Assembly: GCA_947631145.1 (NCBI GenBank)
Contig: CANRKF010000003.1
Span: forward strand, 1 to 51,462
From: an uncultured Clostridia bacterium
GTDB taxonomy: Bacteria > Bacillota > Clostridia > TANB77 > CAG-508
Reading direction: 5' to 3'
Length of the DNA stretch: 51,462 nucleotides
Positions within the stretch are counted from its first letter, which is position 1; the number at the start of each line of letters is the position of its first letter. Below are positions 1-9,162 of this stretch, in pieces. A model generated the notes under the pieces. It saw only the letters and a list, made by a program, of their open reading frames with translations. It was not told the DNA's origin and ran no database searches. A program made the position numbers and the translations under genes.

Positions 1-63
1 TTCTAGCTTCATTTTCCTCTTGCTTTCTTTTAAGTTTTGTCTTTTCCTTTGTTCTTTTACCAT
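1..63 (-). CDS. N-terminus of a truncated basic hypothetical protein
   Basis: An ATG at 63-61 follows a strong ribosome site (AAGGAGG, complement of 71-77) with good spacing and opens a frame to the window edge. The 21 visible residues start MVKEQRKRQN and are very rich in Lys, Arg and Glu. The rest lies outside the window, so no function can be assigned. The ribosome site is the main reason to believe the start. Confidence 0.55.
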   Translation of the reverse strand, partial: MVKEQRKRQNLKESKRKMKLE

Positions 64-303
64 TGTTTTTCCTCCTTCTTTTATTTTGTTTTTTTCTTTT
101 TAGTTATTTTATATAGAAAATAACATTTTACAAAATAATATTTTTTACTTAATATTTTCTTTAAAAATATTTCCTTATTTATATTTTTACATAAAACTTT
201 CATTATAAAAAATATTTTTTAATATTACTTTCTTTATAAAATAAATTAAATTATATAAATTTAAAATATTAAAATCTTTTTTAGTATATTTTTAAGCACA
301 ACA
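64..303. other. AT-rich intergenic stretch without recognisable gene
   Basis: About 240 bases of almost pure A/T between the leftward gene start at 63 and the hairpin at 304. Apart from the ribosome site at 71-77 and probable promoter sequence for the leftward gene, I see no coding or RNA signature. Confidence 0.5.
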
Positions 304-340
304 AAAGGACAGACTATTTTTTTCAAATAATCTATCCTTT
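304..340 (-). terminator. Hairpin terminator downstream of the small peptide ORF
   Basis: AAAGGACAGACTATTT pairs with AAATAATCTATCCTTT across a short T-rich loop (about 16 bp, two wobble-type mismatches). On the minus strand it lies 48 bases past the stop of the 28-codon ORF at 389-475 and is followed by TTTTG. It could act in either direction, but minus-strand use fits the gene. Confidence 0.5.
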
Positions 341-388
341 ATTATTCTTAATATATTTTTACATAAAAAATAAACTACTAATAAACTC

Positions 389-475
389 TTAGTATTGTTT
401 TCTTTCTTTAATAGTATAAGTGTGTGTGTGTGTGTGTACAGCCTCAAGGCTTTCAGCCGTTTTTTCTTGTGTCAT
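389..475 (-). CDS. Possible 28-residue peptide gene
   Basis: Not a recognised family. ATG at 475 lies 9 bases after AAAGGAG. The peptide begins MTQEKTAESLEA, continues with V-HTHTHT encoded by a (TG)n microsatellite at 421-437, and ends in a basic tail before TAA at 391-389. The N-terminal half looks like an acidic amphipathic helix. Ribosome site, short ORF and downstream hairpin together suggest a stand-alone small gene. The dinucleotide run could change its frame by slippage. Confidence 0.4.
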   Translation of the reverse strand: MTQEKTAESLEAVHTHTHTYTIKERKQY

Positions 476-651
476 TTTTCTTTTCTCCTTTGTTTATTTT
501 TATGCTTTTTATTTGATTTGTTCTTATTAAATCACATTTACATTTTTTTGTAAATACTTTTTTTTATTTTTTTATATAAATTACCTCTACTGTTACAAAA
601 TAACAATTTTTTCTAAATTTAATCTTTATTTCTAATTTGTAATTAATAACT

Positions 652-680
652 TTGACTTTTCTATACTTTTATGCAATAAT
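652..680 (+). promoter_or_regulatory. Candidate sigma-A promoter for mutS2
   Basis: TTGACT at 652-657 and AATAAT at 675-680 are separated by exactly 17 bases and lie 77 bases upstream of the chosen mutS2 ATG. Confidence 0.5.
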
Positions 681-757
681 ATGTGGTACCAGATAAATGC
701 TAAAAAATGTATTTTGAAATTAAAATATTAATTTTAAAAATTTCTGAAAGGATAAAA

Positions 758-3175
758 ATGGATACGCTTTTAAATAAATTAGAATATAATCAAATTATTC
801 AAATAATAAATAAATATTGTAAAACATATCTTGGAAAAAATTTATGTAATAGTTTAATTCCAAGTTTTGAATTTGAGCATGTAAAAAACTCTTTAGAAAA
901 GGTTAATCAAGTAACTTCTCTTCTATTTCAAAAAGGAGCTCCTCCTTTATATGAAATAGAAGAACTTGAACTGCCTATTAAAATGCTAGAAAGTATGCAA
1001 ATATTAACTGCCAAAAACTTGCTTGATATTGCACACCTTTTAAAAATGGCTTCTGAACTACACAGTTATTTTTATAACGATGAAAATTTTGATTTATCTT
1101 CTTTTAATTTAATAGAAGATTACTTTTCTTCGCTATATTCTAACCCTAATATTTTGAAAAATATTACTTCTAAAATTTTAGATGAGAATACTATTGCAGA
1201 TAATGCTTCTAGCAAATTAAGTGCTTTGCGCAAAAGCAGAAAAAATTTAGAGCAAGATGTAAAAGATAAATTAAATTCATATATTCATTCTAGCAAGTAT
1301 TCTAAATATATTATGGATCCTATTGTAACTGTTCGTAATAATCGTTATGTAATACCTGTTAAGGAAGAATATAAAGATTTTGTTAAAGGTTTTATTCATG
1401 ATACTTCTTCAAGTGGTTCTACCCTATATATTGAGCCTACTTCAGTGTTTGAAGCTAATAATCAAATTGCTCATATTAAAGTTGAAGAGGAGCTAGAAAT
1501 TCAAAGAATTTTAAGTGAGCTTTCCTCTCTTCTTTACCCTTATGTAAATGAGCTTTCTAAAAATTTAGATTGTATTGGTGCTCTTGATTTGCTTTTTGCA
1601 AAAGCTACTTATGGTAAAGATGAAAATTGTAATGTTCCTAATTTAAGCGAAAAAAAGTATATTAATTTTTATAAGGCACGTCACCCTTTATTAGATAAGA
1701 AAACTGCCGTGCCTATTGATATTTATTTAAAAGAAGATAACCCTTGTTTATTAATTACAGGTCCTAATACTGGTGGTAAAACAGTTGCTTTAAAAACAAT
1801 TGGCTTACTTCTTCTTATGGCATATTCAGGTATTCCTATACCTTGCCATGAAAAAAGTAGTATTTGTGTGTTTTCAAAAATTTTTGTGGATATTGGCGAT
1901 GAGCAAAGTATAGAGCAGTCTTTAAGTACATTTTCTGCTCATATGATGAATATTATAAATATTACCAATAATGTGAATAATAATAGCTTAATACTTTTAG
2001 ATGAGCTTGGTTCTGGCACAGATCCTGTAGAAGGTTCTGCCTTAGCTATTAGTATTTTAAGCTATTGTAAAAATGCTGGTGCTTTTATATGTTGCACAAC
2101 TCATTATCCAGAATTAAAAGAATTTGCTTTAGTTACAGATGGTTTTGAAAATGCAAGCTTTGAGTTCGATTTAGAGAATTTAAAGCCTACTTATCGTTTG
2201 TTAATTGGTATTCCCGGAAAAAGTAATGCTTTTGAAATTAGTAAAAAGCTTGGTTTAAATTCTGATATTTTGCAAAATGCTTCTTCTTTTTTGAAAAAAG
2301 ATAAAGTTTCTATTGAAGAATTACTAAAAAATATATATAATAATAAGCTGTTAATTGATAAAGAAAAAGAAGAAATTGAAAAGAATTTAAGTCAAATTTC
2401 TGGCTTAAGGCAAGCTTTGGAAAATGAAAAAAGAGAGCTTGAGGAAAAGAAAAGGGATTTAATTGAAAAGGCTAAACTTGAGGCTAGAGAAATTGTTTTA
2501 GATGCTAAAGAAGAAGTTAATGATATTATACAGGAATTAAATAAAGAAAATATAGATATTAAAACTGCTAATTCTAATAGAAATAAATTAAATAAAAAAA
2601 TAAAGGAGTTAGTTCCAAATAGTAGTTTAAGTTCTTATGAAGCTTCTGAACTTGAAGGCTTAAATGCTTCTAAAAAGCTTAATCCAAATGAGGTTTCTCA
2701 GGGTTTAAGTGTATGGGTTCCTTCTTTTAATTCTGAAGGGACAGTTTTAAGCTCACATGTTAGTAAATCTGGCGAAGTTATGGTTCAAGTTGGACTTGCT
2801 AAAATGAGTTTAAAATTAGAACAACTTACTAAAATTGCTAATACTTCTGGTTATACCAATGGTTCTAATTCTGCTAATGGTTCTAATAATAAAAATGGTC
2901 AGGTTCATACTTTTTCTAGTTCTAAAGCTCAAATGGTATCTTCTGAAATTAATGTTATTGGGCAAAATGTTGAAGATGCAATTTATGTAATTGATAAGTA
3001 TATAGATAACTGCGTTTTAGCACACCTTTCTCCTATTCGCATTGTTCATGGAAAAGGTACTGGCAAGCTTCGTGAAGGTATACATGCGTATTTAAAAAGA
3101 AATCCTCATGTAAAATCTTTTCGTTTGGGTACTTTTGGCGAAGGTGAAATGGGCGTAACTGTTGTGGAGTTATAA
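758..3175 (+). CDS. mutS2: Endonuclease MutS2
   Basis: MutS2 acts on branched DNA and on collided ribosomes, not in mismatch repair. The protein has 805 residues. It has the MutS core and ATPase with Walker A GPNTGGKT at about 335-342 and Walker B LLDELGSGTDP near 415, a long Lys/Glu coiled coil (about 500-600) and a C-terminal Smr nuclease domain (about 733-805) with HGKGTG and the LGTFGEGEMG ending. I chose ATG 758, preceded by AAAGGAT. The longer frame from 707 adds 17 hydrophobic residues without a ribosome site. An Asn/Ser/Gly-rich linker (about 700-725) precedes Smr. Length and motifs are typical and the gene looks intact. Confidence 0.95.
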   Translation: MDTLLNKLEYNQIIQIINKYCKTYLGKNLCNSLIPSFEFEHVKNSLEKVNQVTSLLFQKGAPPLYEIEELELPIKMLESMQILTAKNLLDIAHLLKMASELHSYFYNDENFDLSSFNLIEDYFSSLYSNPNILKNITSKILDENTIADNASSKLSALRKSRKNLEQDVKDKLNSYIHSSKYSKYIMDPIVTVRNNRYVIPVKEEYKDFVKGFIHDTSSSGSTLYIEPTSVFEANNQIAHIKVEEELEIQRILSELSSLLYPYVNELSKNLDCIGALDLLFAKATYGKDENCNVPNLSEKKYINFYKARHPLLDKKTAVPIDIYLKEDNPCLLITGPNTGGKTVALKTIGLLLLMAYSGIPIPCHEKSSICVFSKIFVDIGDEQSIEQSLSTFSAHMMNIINITNNVNNNSLILLDELGSGTDPVEGSALAISILSYCKNAGAFICCTTHYPELKEFALVTDGFENASFEFDLENLKPTYRLLIGIPGKSNAFEISKKLGLNSDILQNASSFLKKDKVSIEELLKNIYNNKLLIDKEKEEIEKNLSQISGLRQALENEKRELEEKKRDLIEKAKLEAREIVLDAKEEVNDIIQELNKENIDIKTANSNRNKLNKKIKELVPNSSLSSYEASELEGLNASKKLNPNEVSQGLSVWVPSFNSEGTVLSSHVSKSGEVMVQVGLAKMSLKLEQLTKIANTSGYTNGSNSANGSNNKNGQVHTFSSSKAQMVSSEINVIGQNVEDAIYVIDKYIDNCVLAHLSPIRIVHGKGTGKLREGIHAYLKRNPHVKSFRLGTFGEGEMGVTVVEL

Positions 3176-3256
3176 AATTATTCTAGAAAGAATGTGTTTA
3201 TAGAATTTTTATTAAATACATCTTATAAACATATTATACGAGGTTTTTAAAAATTT

Positions 3257-4438
3257 ATGAAGAAAAAAATATCAATAATAAATGCTTGCACTGATTTAGG
3301 TGTTAATGTAAATGGAGCAGCTCTTGGTGCACAAATTTTAACTAAAGATTTTAATTGCAGTAATATTTCTAATATTCATGCAGAAAGTAATAATAACAAT
3401 ATTGCTAATATTCATACAGAGAGTAATAATAACAATATTGCTAATATTCATGCAGAAAGTAGTAATAACATTGCTAATATTTATACAGAAAGTAACAATA
3501 ATATTGCTAATATTTATACAGTAATGCAAGAAAGTATAAAGGGAACTGTAGATTTTAAAAATTTTAATACTAATAAAGAAACTCTTGATGATTTTGTAAA
3601 AGAATTTAATAATCTTTTACTTAAAATGCATGAGCTACATTTTGAAAATAACATGACTGAAAACGAAATTAAATTATATAATCAAAAAATGCAAAATTTA
3701 GTATTAGCGGTTAAAGCTTTAGATAGTAAATGTGAAAAAAGAAATATGGATTCTATTAATAAATTTAATGAAGAACTTTATAAAGTTGTTTCTAAAGTGT
3801 TAGAAAATAATGAGTTTCCCCTAACTGTTGGTGGAGATCACATTGTTGCCATTGCTTCTAGCTTAGCTTCTATAAAAAAGCATAAAAATTTGGGAATTAT
3901 TTGGTTTGATTCTCATGGAGATTTTAATACATACTCTACTTCTGTTACAGGAAATTTGCATGGGCTTCCTTTAGCAGTTGCTACACATTATGAGAAAGAT
4001 ATTCTAGCACCTTTCCATAATGGTCCATTTTATAACCCTAAAAATACTGTTATTGTTGGCGGTAGAGATATTGATCCATGGGAATGGGGTAATATTATAG
4101 ATGCTGGTGTTACTGTATTTTCTACTAAAGATATTCAAAATTTAGGCGCAGAAGTTGTTTGTAAAAAGGCTTTTGAAATTGCATCTTGTGGAACTAATGG
4201 TGTTCACGTTAGCTTCGATTTAGATTTAATTGATCCTGAAGTTGCACCCGGAGTTTCTGTACCTGCTTTAAATGGTATTAATTTAGAACAAACTTATAAT
4301 TTAGTAGATGAAATTTTGAAATATGCAAATATTATTAAATCTGCTGATTTAGTAGAGTTTAATCCTATTTTTGATAAGAATCATGTTACTGAAAACATTG
4401 CTAAAAATATTTTGTGTCGCATTAGGGACGTTTCTTAA
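3257..4438 (+). CDS. Arginase/agmatinase-family ureohydrolase with tandem-repeat insert
   Basis: Mn-dependent ureohydrolase fold; most likely arginase (arginine to ornithine and urea), although substrate cannot be fixed from sequence. Metal-binding motifs are present: GGDH (about 192), WFDSHGDF (about 216) and SFDLDLIDP (about 319), followed by APGVSVP. The family usually has about 300 residues; this one has 393. The excess includes about 55 residues of 11/12-residue repeats (NIHAESNNNNIA type) after the first helix. The last residues (CRIRDVS and the stop) are encoded by a palindromic REP-like element. The ribosome site is weak (CGAGG, 12 bases before ATG). Confidence 0.85.
   Translation: MKKKISIINACTDLGVNVNGAALGAQILTKDFNCSNISNIHAESNNNNIANIHTESNNNNIANIHAESSNNIANIYTESNNNIANIYTVMQESIKGTVDFKNFNTNKETLDDFVKEFNNLLLKMHELHFENNMTENEIKLYNQKMQNLVLAVKALDSKCEKRNMDSINKFNEELYKVVSKVLENNEFPLTVGGDHIVAIASSLASIKKHKNLGIIWFDSHGDFNTYSTSVTGNLHGLPLAVATHYEKDILAPFHNGPFYNPKNTVIVGGRDIDPWEWGNIIDAGVTVFSTKDIQNLGAEVVCKKAFEIASCGTNGVHVSFDLDLIDPEVAPGVSVPALNGINLEQTYNLVDEILKYANIIKSADLVEFNPIFDKNHVTENIAKNILCRIRDVS
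3367..3522 (+). repeat. In-frame 33/36-bp tandem repeat inside the arginase gene
   Basis: About 4.5 copies of a unit encoding NI(H/Y)(A/T)ES(N/S)N(N)NIA. Two units have 12 codons, the later ones 11, so the frame is kept. Copies differ at several bases and are not recent perfect duplicates. Confidence 0.9.
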
Positions 4439-4513
4439 CGCGACACTTTGTCGCGTAAAGAAACGTCCCCAATGCGACATTTTGTCGCGCCAAGAAACGT
4501 CCCCAACGCGACA
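4415..4513. repeat. REP-like palindromic element, copy A
   Basis: TGTCGC-ATTA-GGGACGTTTCTT-AACGCGACA followed by two inverted copies. Hairpins form from ACGCGACA / TGTCGCGT. It is much more GC-rich than its surroundings. The same modules occur at 6951-7140, 28293-28444 and 49672-49843. It overlaps the arginase stop codon and lies against the pheT stop, so it may also serve as a two-way terminator for the converging genes. Confidence 0.85.
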
Positions 4514-4517
4514 TTTT

Positions 4518-6929
4518 TTATTTTCTTAGTTCTGCTCCTAAGTTTTTCTCTAATTCTGCAATTATTTCTTTCATAATGCTATTGATTTCATCATCTGTTA
4601 AGGTTCTATCTGGAAGTCTGAATTTTAAGCTATATGCAACGCTTTTTTTGTTTTCTCCTAATTTTTCGCTTCTGTAAATATCAAATAATTTTGCTTCTTC
4701 TAATAATTTTTTAGCTTTCTTTTGGATGATTTTCTCAATTTCTCCTACTTCTATTTCTTCATTTATTACCATACTAATATCTCTTTCTACTGCTGGGAAT
4801 TTAGTAATTGGTGCATATTTTTGATTTTTTCTAGCATATTTTGTTAATTTATCTATATCTATTTCTGCAAGAAGTACTCTTTGAGTTATATCATAATTTT
4901 TTGTAAGTAGTGGATTTGCCTCTCCTATTGTAGCAACTACATCAGTTCCTACATTAAGGTTTGCACATCTTCCCGGATGATACATTTTATTTTCTTTTTC
5001 TTTTCTAATATCATATCTTTGAAGTCCTGCTACTTCTAATACATTTTCTACTAAGCCTTTTAGTGTGTAAAAATCTTCTTTTTCGCTGTATATACCAATA
5101 GTTAAAACATTTTTTTCTTCTGGCAAGTTTCCGCTTTCTATTACTCCATTTTTGTTTCTATATACTCTAGATAAATCAAATAGTTTTACTTCTTTGTTTT
5201 TATAATTGTTGTTAGTTTCTAAAATTTGCATCATGCTTGGAATAGAAGTAGTTTTCATTATAGTATAATCTTCACTTAATGGATTTTGAATTTTTACAGC
5301 TTCTGTAAGATATTCATTATTTCCTTCTATATTGCATTTTGCCAAGTCTTTTTCACTTAGGAAACCATAGGTGCAAATTTCTGATAAACCACTGTTTACT
5401 AGGTATTCTGATACATTATCTGCTATTTTTTGCTCTTTATTTTTGCCCCCTAAGGTTGTTTCTGCATTAATTAAAGTTGTTCCTAATTTATCATATCCAT
5501 AAAATCTTAAAACTTCTTCTGCTACATCTGCAAGTTGCTCAATATCTGGTCTAAAGTATGGTGGTATAACTTCGCCATTTTCTACTTTTATTTCTAATTT
5601 TTCTAAAGTTTTTACCATTTCTTCTTTAGATAAATTTGTTCCTAATAAAACATTGATTCTATCTACGTTTAATGGAATTCTTGCTATTTTTTGTTTAGTT
5701 GGATACACATCAATTTTTCCTTCTACTGCTTCTCCAGCACCAATTTGCTCTACTAATTCTACTGCTCTATTGATTGCTCTTAATGCATTTTCTTGAGATA
5801 AGCCTTTTTCGTAACGGCTAGATGCTTCTGTTCTTAAACCTACTGCTTTTGCAGTTTTTCTAACACTTCCTCCATAGAATACAGCAGATTCAAATACTAC
5901 TGTTTGAGTTGTAGGTTCTATTTCAGAGTTTTGTCCTCCCATAACTCCTGCAATAGCTACTGGCTTTTTGCTATCTGCTATTACTAGCATATTTTCATTT
6001 AATTTTCTTTCTTGGTCATCAAGTGTAATAATTTTTTCATCTTTTCCTGCTCTTCTTACTGTAATATGCTTTCCTTCAATAGAATTTATATCAAATGCAT
6101 GCATTGGTTGCCCCATTTCAAGCATAACATAGTTAGTAATATCTACTATATTATTTATAGCTCTTACTCCACAGCTATTAAGCCTTTTTACCATCCATTC
6201 TGGAGATGGAGCAATTTTAACATTTTTTACAACTCTTGCAATATAACGGTAGCATAAGTCTGGAGCTGTAATTTCTACTGTTAGGCCATCTATGTTGTTT
6301 ACATCTTTTACGGTCATTTCATCTATGTTTTTACGAGGATTTTTAAATGGTACATTTAAAGAAACTGCAGTTTCTCTACCTAATCCTTCAATAGAAAAAC
6401 AATCTGGTCTATTTGGTGTAATTTCAAAGTCTATAACTGTTTGGTTAATACCTAAAACTTCCTTAATATCTTTTCCAAGTTCTTTTTCTAGTTCAGGCTT
6501 TAAAATCATAATACCATTTTCAATTTGATCTGGATAATTGTGAATGTCTAACCCTAATTCTCCAACAGAACACATCATTCCACAAGAATCAACACCTCTT
6601 AATTTACCAGTTTTTATTTCTACTCCTCCAGGTAGTTTTGAGCCATCTTTTGCTATTGGAACAATGTCTCCTTCTTTAATATTTTGAGCTCCTGTTACAA
6701 TTTGTAAAATTTCTCCGTTTCCTACATCTACTTTTGTAACTACTAAATGATCTGAATTTATATGTCGCTTAATTTCTAATATTTTTCCAACAACTACATT
6801 TTGAATATCACTTCCCTGTTCTTCTATAGTTTCTACTTTAGAACCAGTCATTGTTAGAATATCTCCTAACTCTTTTGGACTTACATTTATATCTGCATAC
6901 TCGCTTAACCATTCTATACTTGCTTTCAT
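4518..6929 (-). CDS. pheT: Phenylalanine-tRNA ligase beta subunit
   Basis: Beta chain of the alpha2-beta2 phenylalanyl-tRNA synthetase that charges tRNA-Phe. It has 803 residues, normal for the long bacterial form. A tRNA-binding domain lies at about 40-150 (VVVGKILEIKRHINSDHL), then B3/B4 and B5 domains, with a C-terminal anticodon-binding FDX-ACB domain from about 710 (KFPAVERDISMVI). The start follows GAAGGAGGAAATTAAAA. It lies downstream of pheS and is presumably co-transcribed from the same T-box leader, but 216 bases with a REP-like element separate the two. Confidence 0.97.
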   Translation of the reverse strand: MKASIEWLSEYADINVSPKELGDILTMTGSKVETIEEQGSDIQNVVVGKILEIKRHINSDHLVVTKVDVGNGEILQIVTGAQNIKEGDIVPIAKDGSKLPGGVEIKTGKLRGVDSCGMMCSVGELGLDIHNYPDQIENGIMILKPELEKELGKDIKEVLGINQTVIDFEITPNRPDCFSIEGLGRETAVSLNVPFKNPRKNIDEMTVKDVNNIDGLTVEITAPDLCYRYIARVVKNVKIAPSPEWMVKRLNSCGVRAINNIVDITNYVMLEMGQPMHAFDINSIEGKHITVRRAGKDEKIITLDDQERKLNENMLVIADSKKPVAIAGVMGGQNSEIEPTTQTVVFESAVFYGGSVRKTAKAVGLRTEASSRYEKGLSQENALRAINRAVELVEQIGAGEAVEGKIDVYPTKQKIARIPLNVDRINVLLGTNLSKEEMVKTLEKLEIKVENGEVIPPYFRPDIEQLADVAEEVLRFYGYDKLGTTLINAETTLGGKNKEQKIADNVSEYLVNSGLSEICTYGFLSEKDLAKCNIEGNNEYLTEAVKIQNPLSEDYTIMKTTSIPSMMQILETNNNYKNKEVKLFDLSRVYRNKNGVIESGNLPEEKNVLTIGIYSEKEDFYTLKGLVENVLEVAGLQRYDIRKEKENKMYHPGRCANLNVGTDVVATIGEANPLLTKNYDITQRVLLAEIDIDKLTKYARKNQKYAPITKFPAVERDISMVINEEIEVGEIEKIIQKKAKKLLEEAKLFDIYRSEKLGENKKSVAYSLKFRLPDRTLTDDEINSIMKEIIAELEKNLGAELRK

Positions 6930-6950
6930 TTTTAATTTCCTCCTTCATTT

Positions 6951-7140
6951 TGTCGCGTTAGGGACGTTTCTTTACGCGACACTTTGTCGTTTCTGGGACA
7001 CATCTTTTATTTCTATATTTTTTTCTAATTTAGAAATTTTAGTTAATTACCATATTTTATTATGGTATTTTTAATATATTTTTAAACATGTGTCCTAAAT
7101 GCGACACTTTGTCGCGTTAAGAAACGTCCCCAACGCGACA
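6951..7140. repeat. REP-like palindromic element, copy B, between pheS and pheT
   Basis: Two inverted half-elements. The left (6951-7004) reads TGTCGCGTTAGGGACG then GCGACACTTTGTCG and GGGACACAT. The right (7086-7140) reads ACATGTGTCC, GCGACACTTTGTCGCG, AAGAAACGTCCCC and AACGCGACA. An AT-rich spacer of about 80 bases lies between them. It sits inside the pheST operon. Confidence 0.85.
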
Positions 7141-7145
7141 TGACA

Positions 7146-8165
7146 CTAAAATTGTTTCAAAAATCTTACATCGTTTTCGTATAATAAACGCATATCGTCA
7201 ATTCCAAATTTTGCCATAGCTATTCTTTCAACACCGAAGCCAAAGGCAAAACCTGAATATTCTTCTGGATCAATTCCGCAATTACGAAGCACGTTTGGAT
7301 GAACCATTCCACATCCTAAAAGTTCTATCCAGCCTTCTCCTTTACATACTCTACAGCCTTTTCCTCCACATACAAAGCAAGATACATCTGCTTCTGCACT
7401 TGGTTCTGTAAATGGAAAATGGTGTGGTCTAAATCTAACTAAAGTTTTTTCTCCTAAACATTTTTTAGCAAACATTGCAAGTGTTCCTTTTAAATCTGCC
7501 ATTGATATGTTTCTATCTATAACCAAACCTTCTATTTGATGGAATACTGGTGAATGTGTTGCATCTACGCTATCTGAACGATATACTGCTCCCGGACAAA
7601 TAATTTTAATTGGTGGCTTTGTAGTTTCCATTACTCTTGCTTGAACTGATGATGTTTGTGAACGAAGTATTATATCATCTGTAATGTAAAAAGTATCTTG
7701 TATATCTCTTGCTGGATGGTCTGGTGGTGTGTTTAATTTATCAAAGTTATATGTTGCAAGCTCTACTTCTGGTCCATCTGCAATTTCATACCCCATTCCT
7801 ATGAATATTTCTTTTACATCATTTATTATTTGTGTTATTGGGTGTACACTTCCTAAATTATTCTTTTTACTTGGCATAGTAACATCTATATTTTCTGTTG
7901 CTAGCTTTTTTTCAATTTCTAGGTTTGCAAAGTGCTTTTCTCCATTTTCAATTTTTGCTTCTAATTCGTCTCTTATTTCATTTACTAAACTTCCTATTAC
8001 TGGTCTTTCTTCTGGTGAAAGCCCTCCCATTCCTCTTAACATTAAAGTAAGCTCTCCTTTTTTTCCTAAGTATTTAATTCTTACATCTTCTAGTGCTTTT
8101 GCATCTTTTGCTTCTTGTATATCCTTTAGTGCTTTTTCTTTGATTTGTGCAATTTGTTCTTTCAT
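7146..8165 (-). CDS. pheS: Phenylalanine-tRNA ligase alpha subunit
   Basis: Catalytic alpha chain of phenylalanyl-tRNA synthetase, 339 residues (typical). It has an N-terminal coiled arm (about 1-90) followed by the class II core with [14 protein letters not shown], the Cys-rich stretch [22 protein letters not shown] and motif 3 [13 protein letters not shown] 8165 follows AAAGGATG. A T-box leader lies upstream, so transcription should respond to uncharged tRNA-Phe. Confidence 0.97.
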   Translation of the reverse strand: MKEQIAQIKEKALKDIQEAKDAKALEDVRIKYLGKKGELTLMLRGMGGLSPEERPVIGSLVNEIRDELEAKIENGEKHFANLEIEKKLATENIDVTMPSKKNNLGSVHPITQIINDVKEIFIGMGYEIADGPEVELATYNFDKLNTPPDHPARDIQDTFYITDDIILRSQTSSVQARVMETTKPPIKIICPGAVYRSDSVDATHSPVFHQIEGLVIDRNISMADLKGTLAMFAKKCLGEKTLVRFRPHHFPFTEPSAEADVSCFVCGGKGCRVCKGEGWIELLGCGMVHPNVLRNCGIDPEEYSGFAFGFGVERIAMAKFGIDDMRLLYENDVRFLKQF

Positions 8166-8378
8166 AGTAAAATTTCATCCTTTCTTGCTTTTTCGGAAGA
8201 TTAATATAATTTTCAAATTAAAATCCATTTCTTTCTTGCTTTGCTCAAACACATAGAAATGAAAGATTGCTTTTTTTCAAATTATTATCTTCCTATTTTT
8301 ATATTTAGGTTTTTTAAGTTTTCCTATAAAACTTTTAATTTTATTTTTGTTATAATTTTATGCTATATATTTTTAAAA

Positions 8379-8411
8379 CTCCATTCCATCCTGAAATAGG
8401 ACGAAATGGAG
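8379..8411 (-). terminator. T-box terminator hairpin upstream of pheS
   Basis: CTCCATTTCGTCC pairs with GGATGGAATGGAG, followed on the minus strand by TTTT. It lies immediately 3' of the T-box core and competes with the antiterminator, as in known aminoacyl-tRNA synthetase leaders. Confidence 0.85.
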
Positions 8412-8640
8412 CTTTCGTGGTACCACCTAATTTTATTAATTAAATTTAAATTTTACTTAATTTTTATATGACATTGTTATTTTATATAAGTAATTTTAAA
8501 AAAAATTAACCTTATTATAGTTATAACGTGACTAACGCTTTTTCCTAATAAAACTTGACATTTTATATTTTTTTATTATTTTATGCTTATTTTTTATTAG
8601 CACATTTAAAATAATTGTGTCAGGTATTTTTCAGAAAAAG
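8379..8640 (-). promoter_or_regulatory. T-box riboswitch leader of pheST
   Basis: The minus strand carries the conserved antiterminator core AGGTGGTACCACG (8416-8428) followed by the terminator hairpin at 8379-8411. The position before pheS implies tRNA-Phe sensing. I could not place stem I or the specifier codon with confidence, so the 5' edge near 8640 is a guess from usual leader length. About 210 bases separate the terminator from the pheS start. Confidence 0.85.
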
Positions 8641-8734
8641 GCCAAAAAAGTGAAATTTCGGTAAAAGCTATAATAATAAACTTTCAGCTATTGTTTATTT
8701 CTCTTTCTTATACTTTACTTTACCTACTTTGCTT

Positions 8735-8860
8735 TTTTATTGGTTTGTTATTGCATTATTTATTTATTGGTTTGTTTTTTGTTTTTTATAGATTTATTTA
8801 TGGTTTGTTTTTTATTTTTTATAGTTTTATTTATTGATTTGTTTTTTTATTAATGTTATT
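8735..8860. repeat. AT-rich degenerate tandem repeat
   Basis: Roughly three to four diverged copies of a unit containing TTTATTTATTGGTTTGTTTTT, spaced about 35-42 bases apart, between the T-box leader and the gene remnant at 8910-9130. No coding signal. Confidence 0.6.
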
Positions 8861-8909
8861 TAACGTAAACTATTTTAACATTTTTTTGCTTTTAAATCAA
8901 GTGTTTATT

Positions 8910-9130
8910 TTAATTTTTGACTTGACGCATTTTACTATATTCCTCATCAAAAATTCTTGCATAAGGTTCTCCATTACTTTTCTGTTTTTCAATTTGTTTT
9001 ATTTCTTCTTTCTTAAACTAATTATCTACACTATATTTTTCTTTTGCAATTTGTTCTAAATCATAATTTTCCTTTGCATCAATTCTTTGCTTTTCATATA
9101 TTCGTTTTATTATTTGATGTAGATTTGTTC
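8910..9130 (-). pseudogene. Remnant of an unidentified coding region
   Basis: The minus strand reads as about 70 plausible codons without an identifiable start. LEQIAKEKYSVDN is interrupted by an in-frame TAG (9020-9018), then continues in the same frame with KKEEIKQIEKQKSNGEPYA and FDEEYSKMRQ to TAA at 8912-8910. The charged protein-like composition on both sides of one stop suggests gene decay. Family unknown. It lies directly 3' of the DUF1016 gene. Confidence 0.4.
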
Positions 9131-9162
9131 GTCAATATCATTGCAGTACCAATTAATAATTT

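Noticed and set aside
682..700. GTGGTACC near 682 as a second T-box before mutS2
   Set aside because: Only the GGTACC core is present; no antiterminator/terminator pair, and mutS2 is not a T-box target.
3338..3529. 63-codon ORF antisense to the arginase repeats
   Set aside because: The repetitive MNISNIVI pattern is only the complement of the arginase tandem repeat.
6012..6528. Plus-strand ORFs opposite pheT (and similar ORFs opposite pheS, eno, pgk, ftsH, dnaK and infB)
   Set aside because: They are shadows of strongly conserved genes, low in complexity and without ribosome sites.
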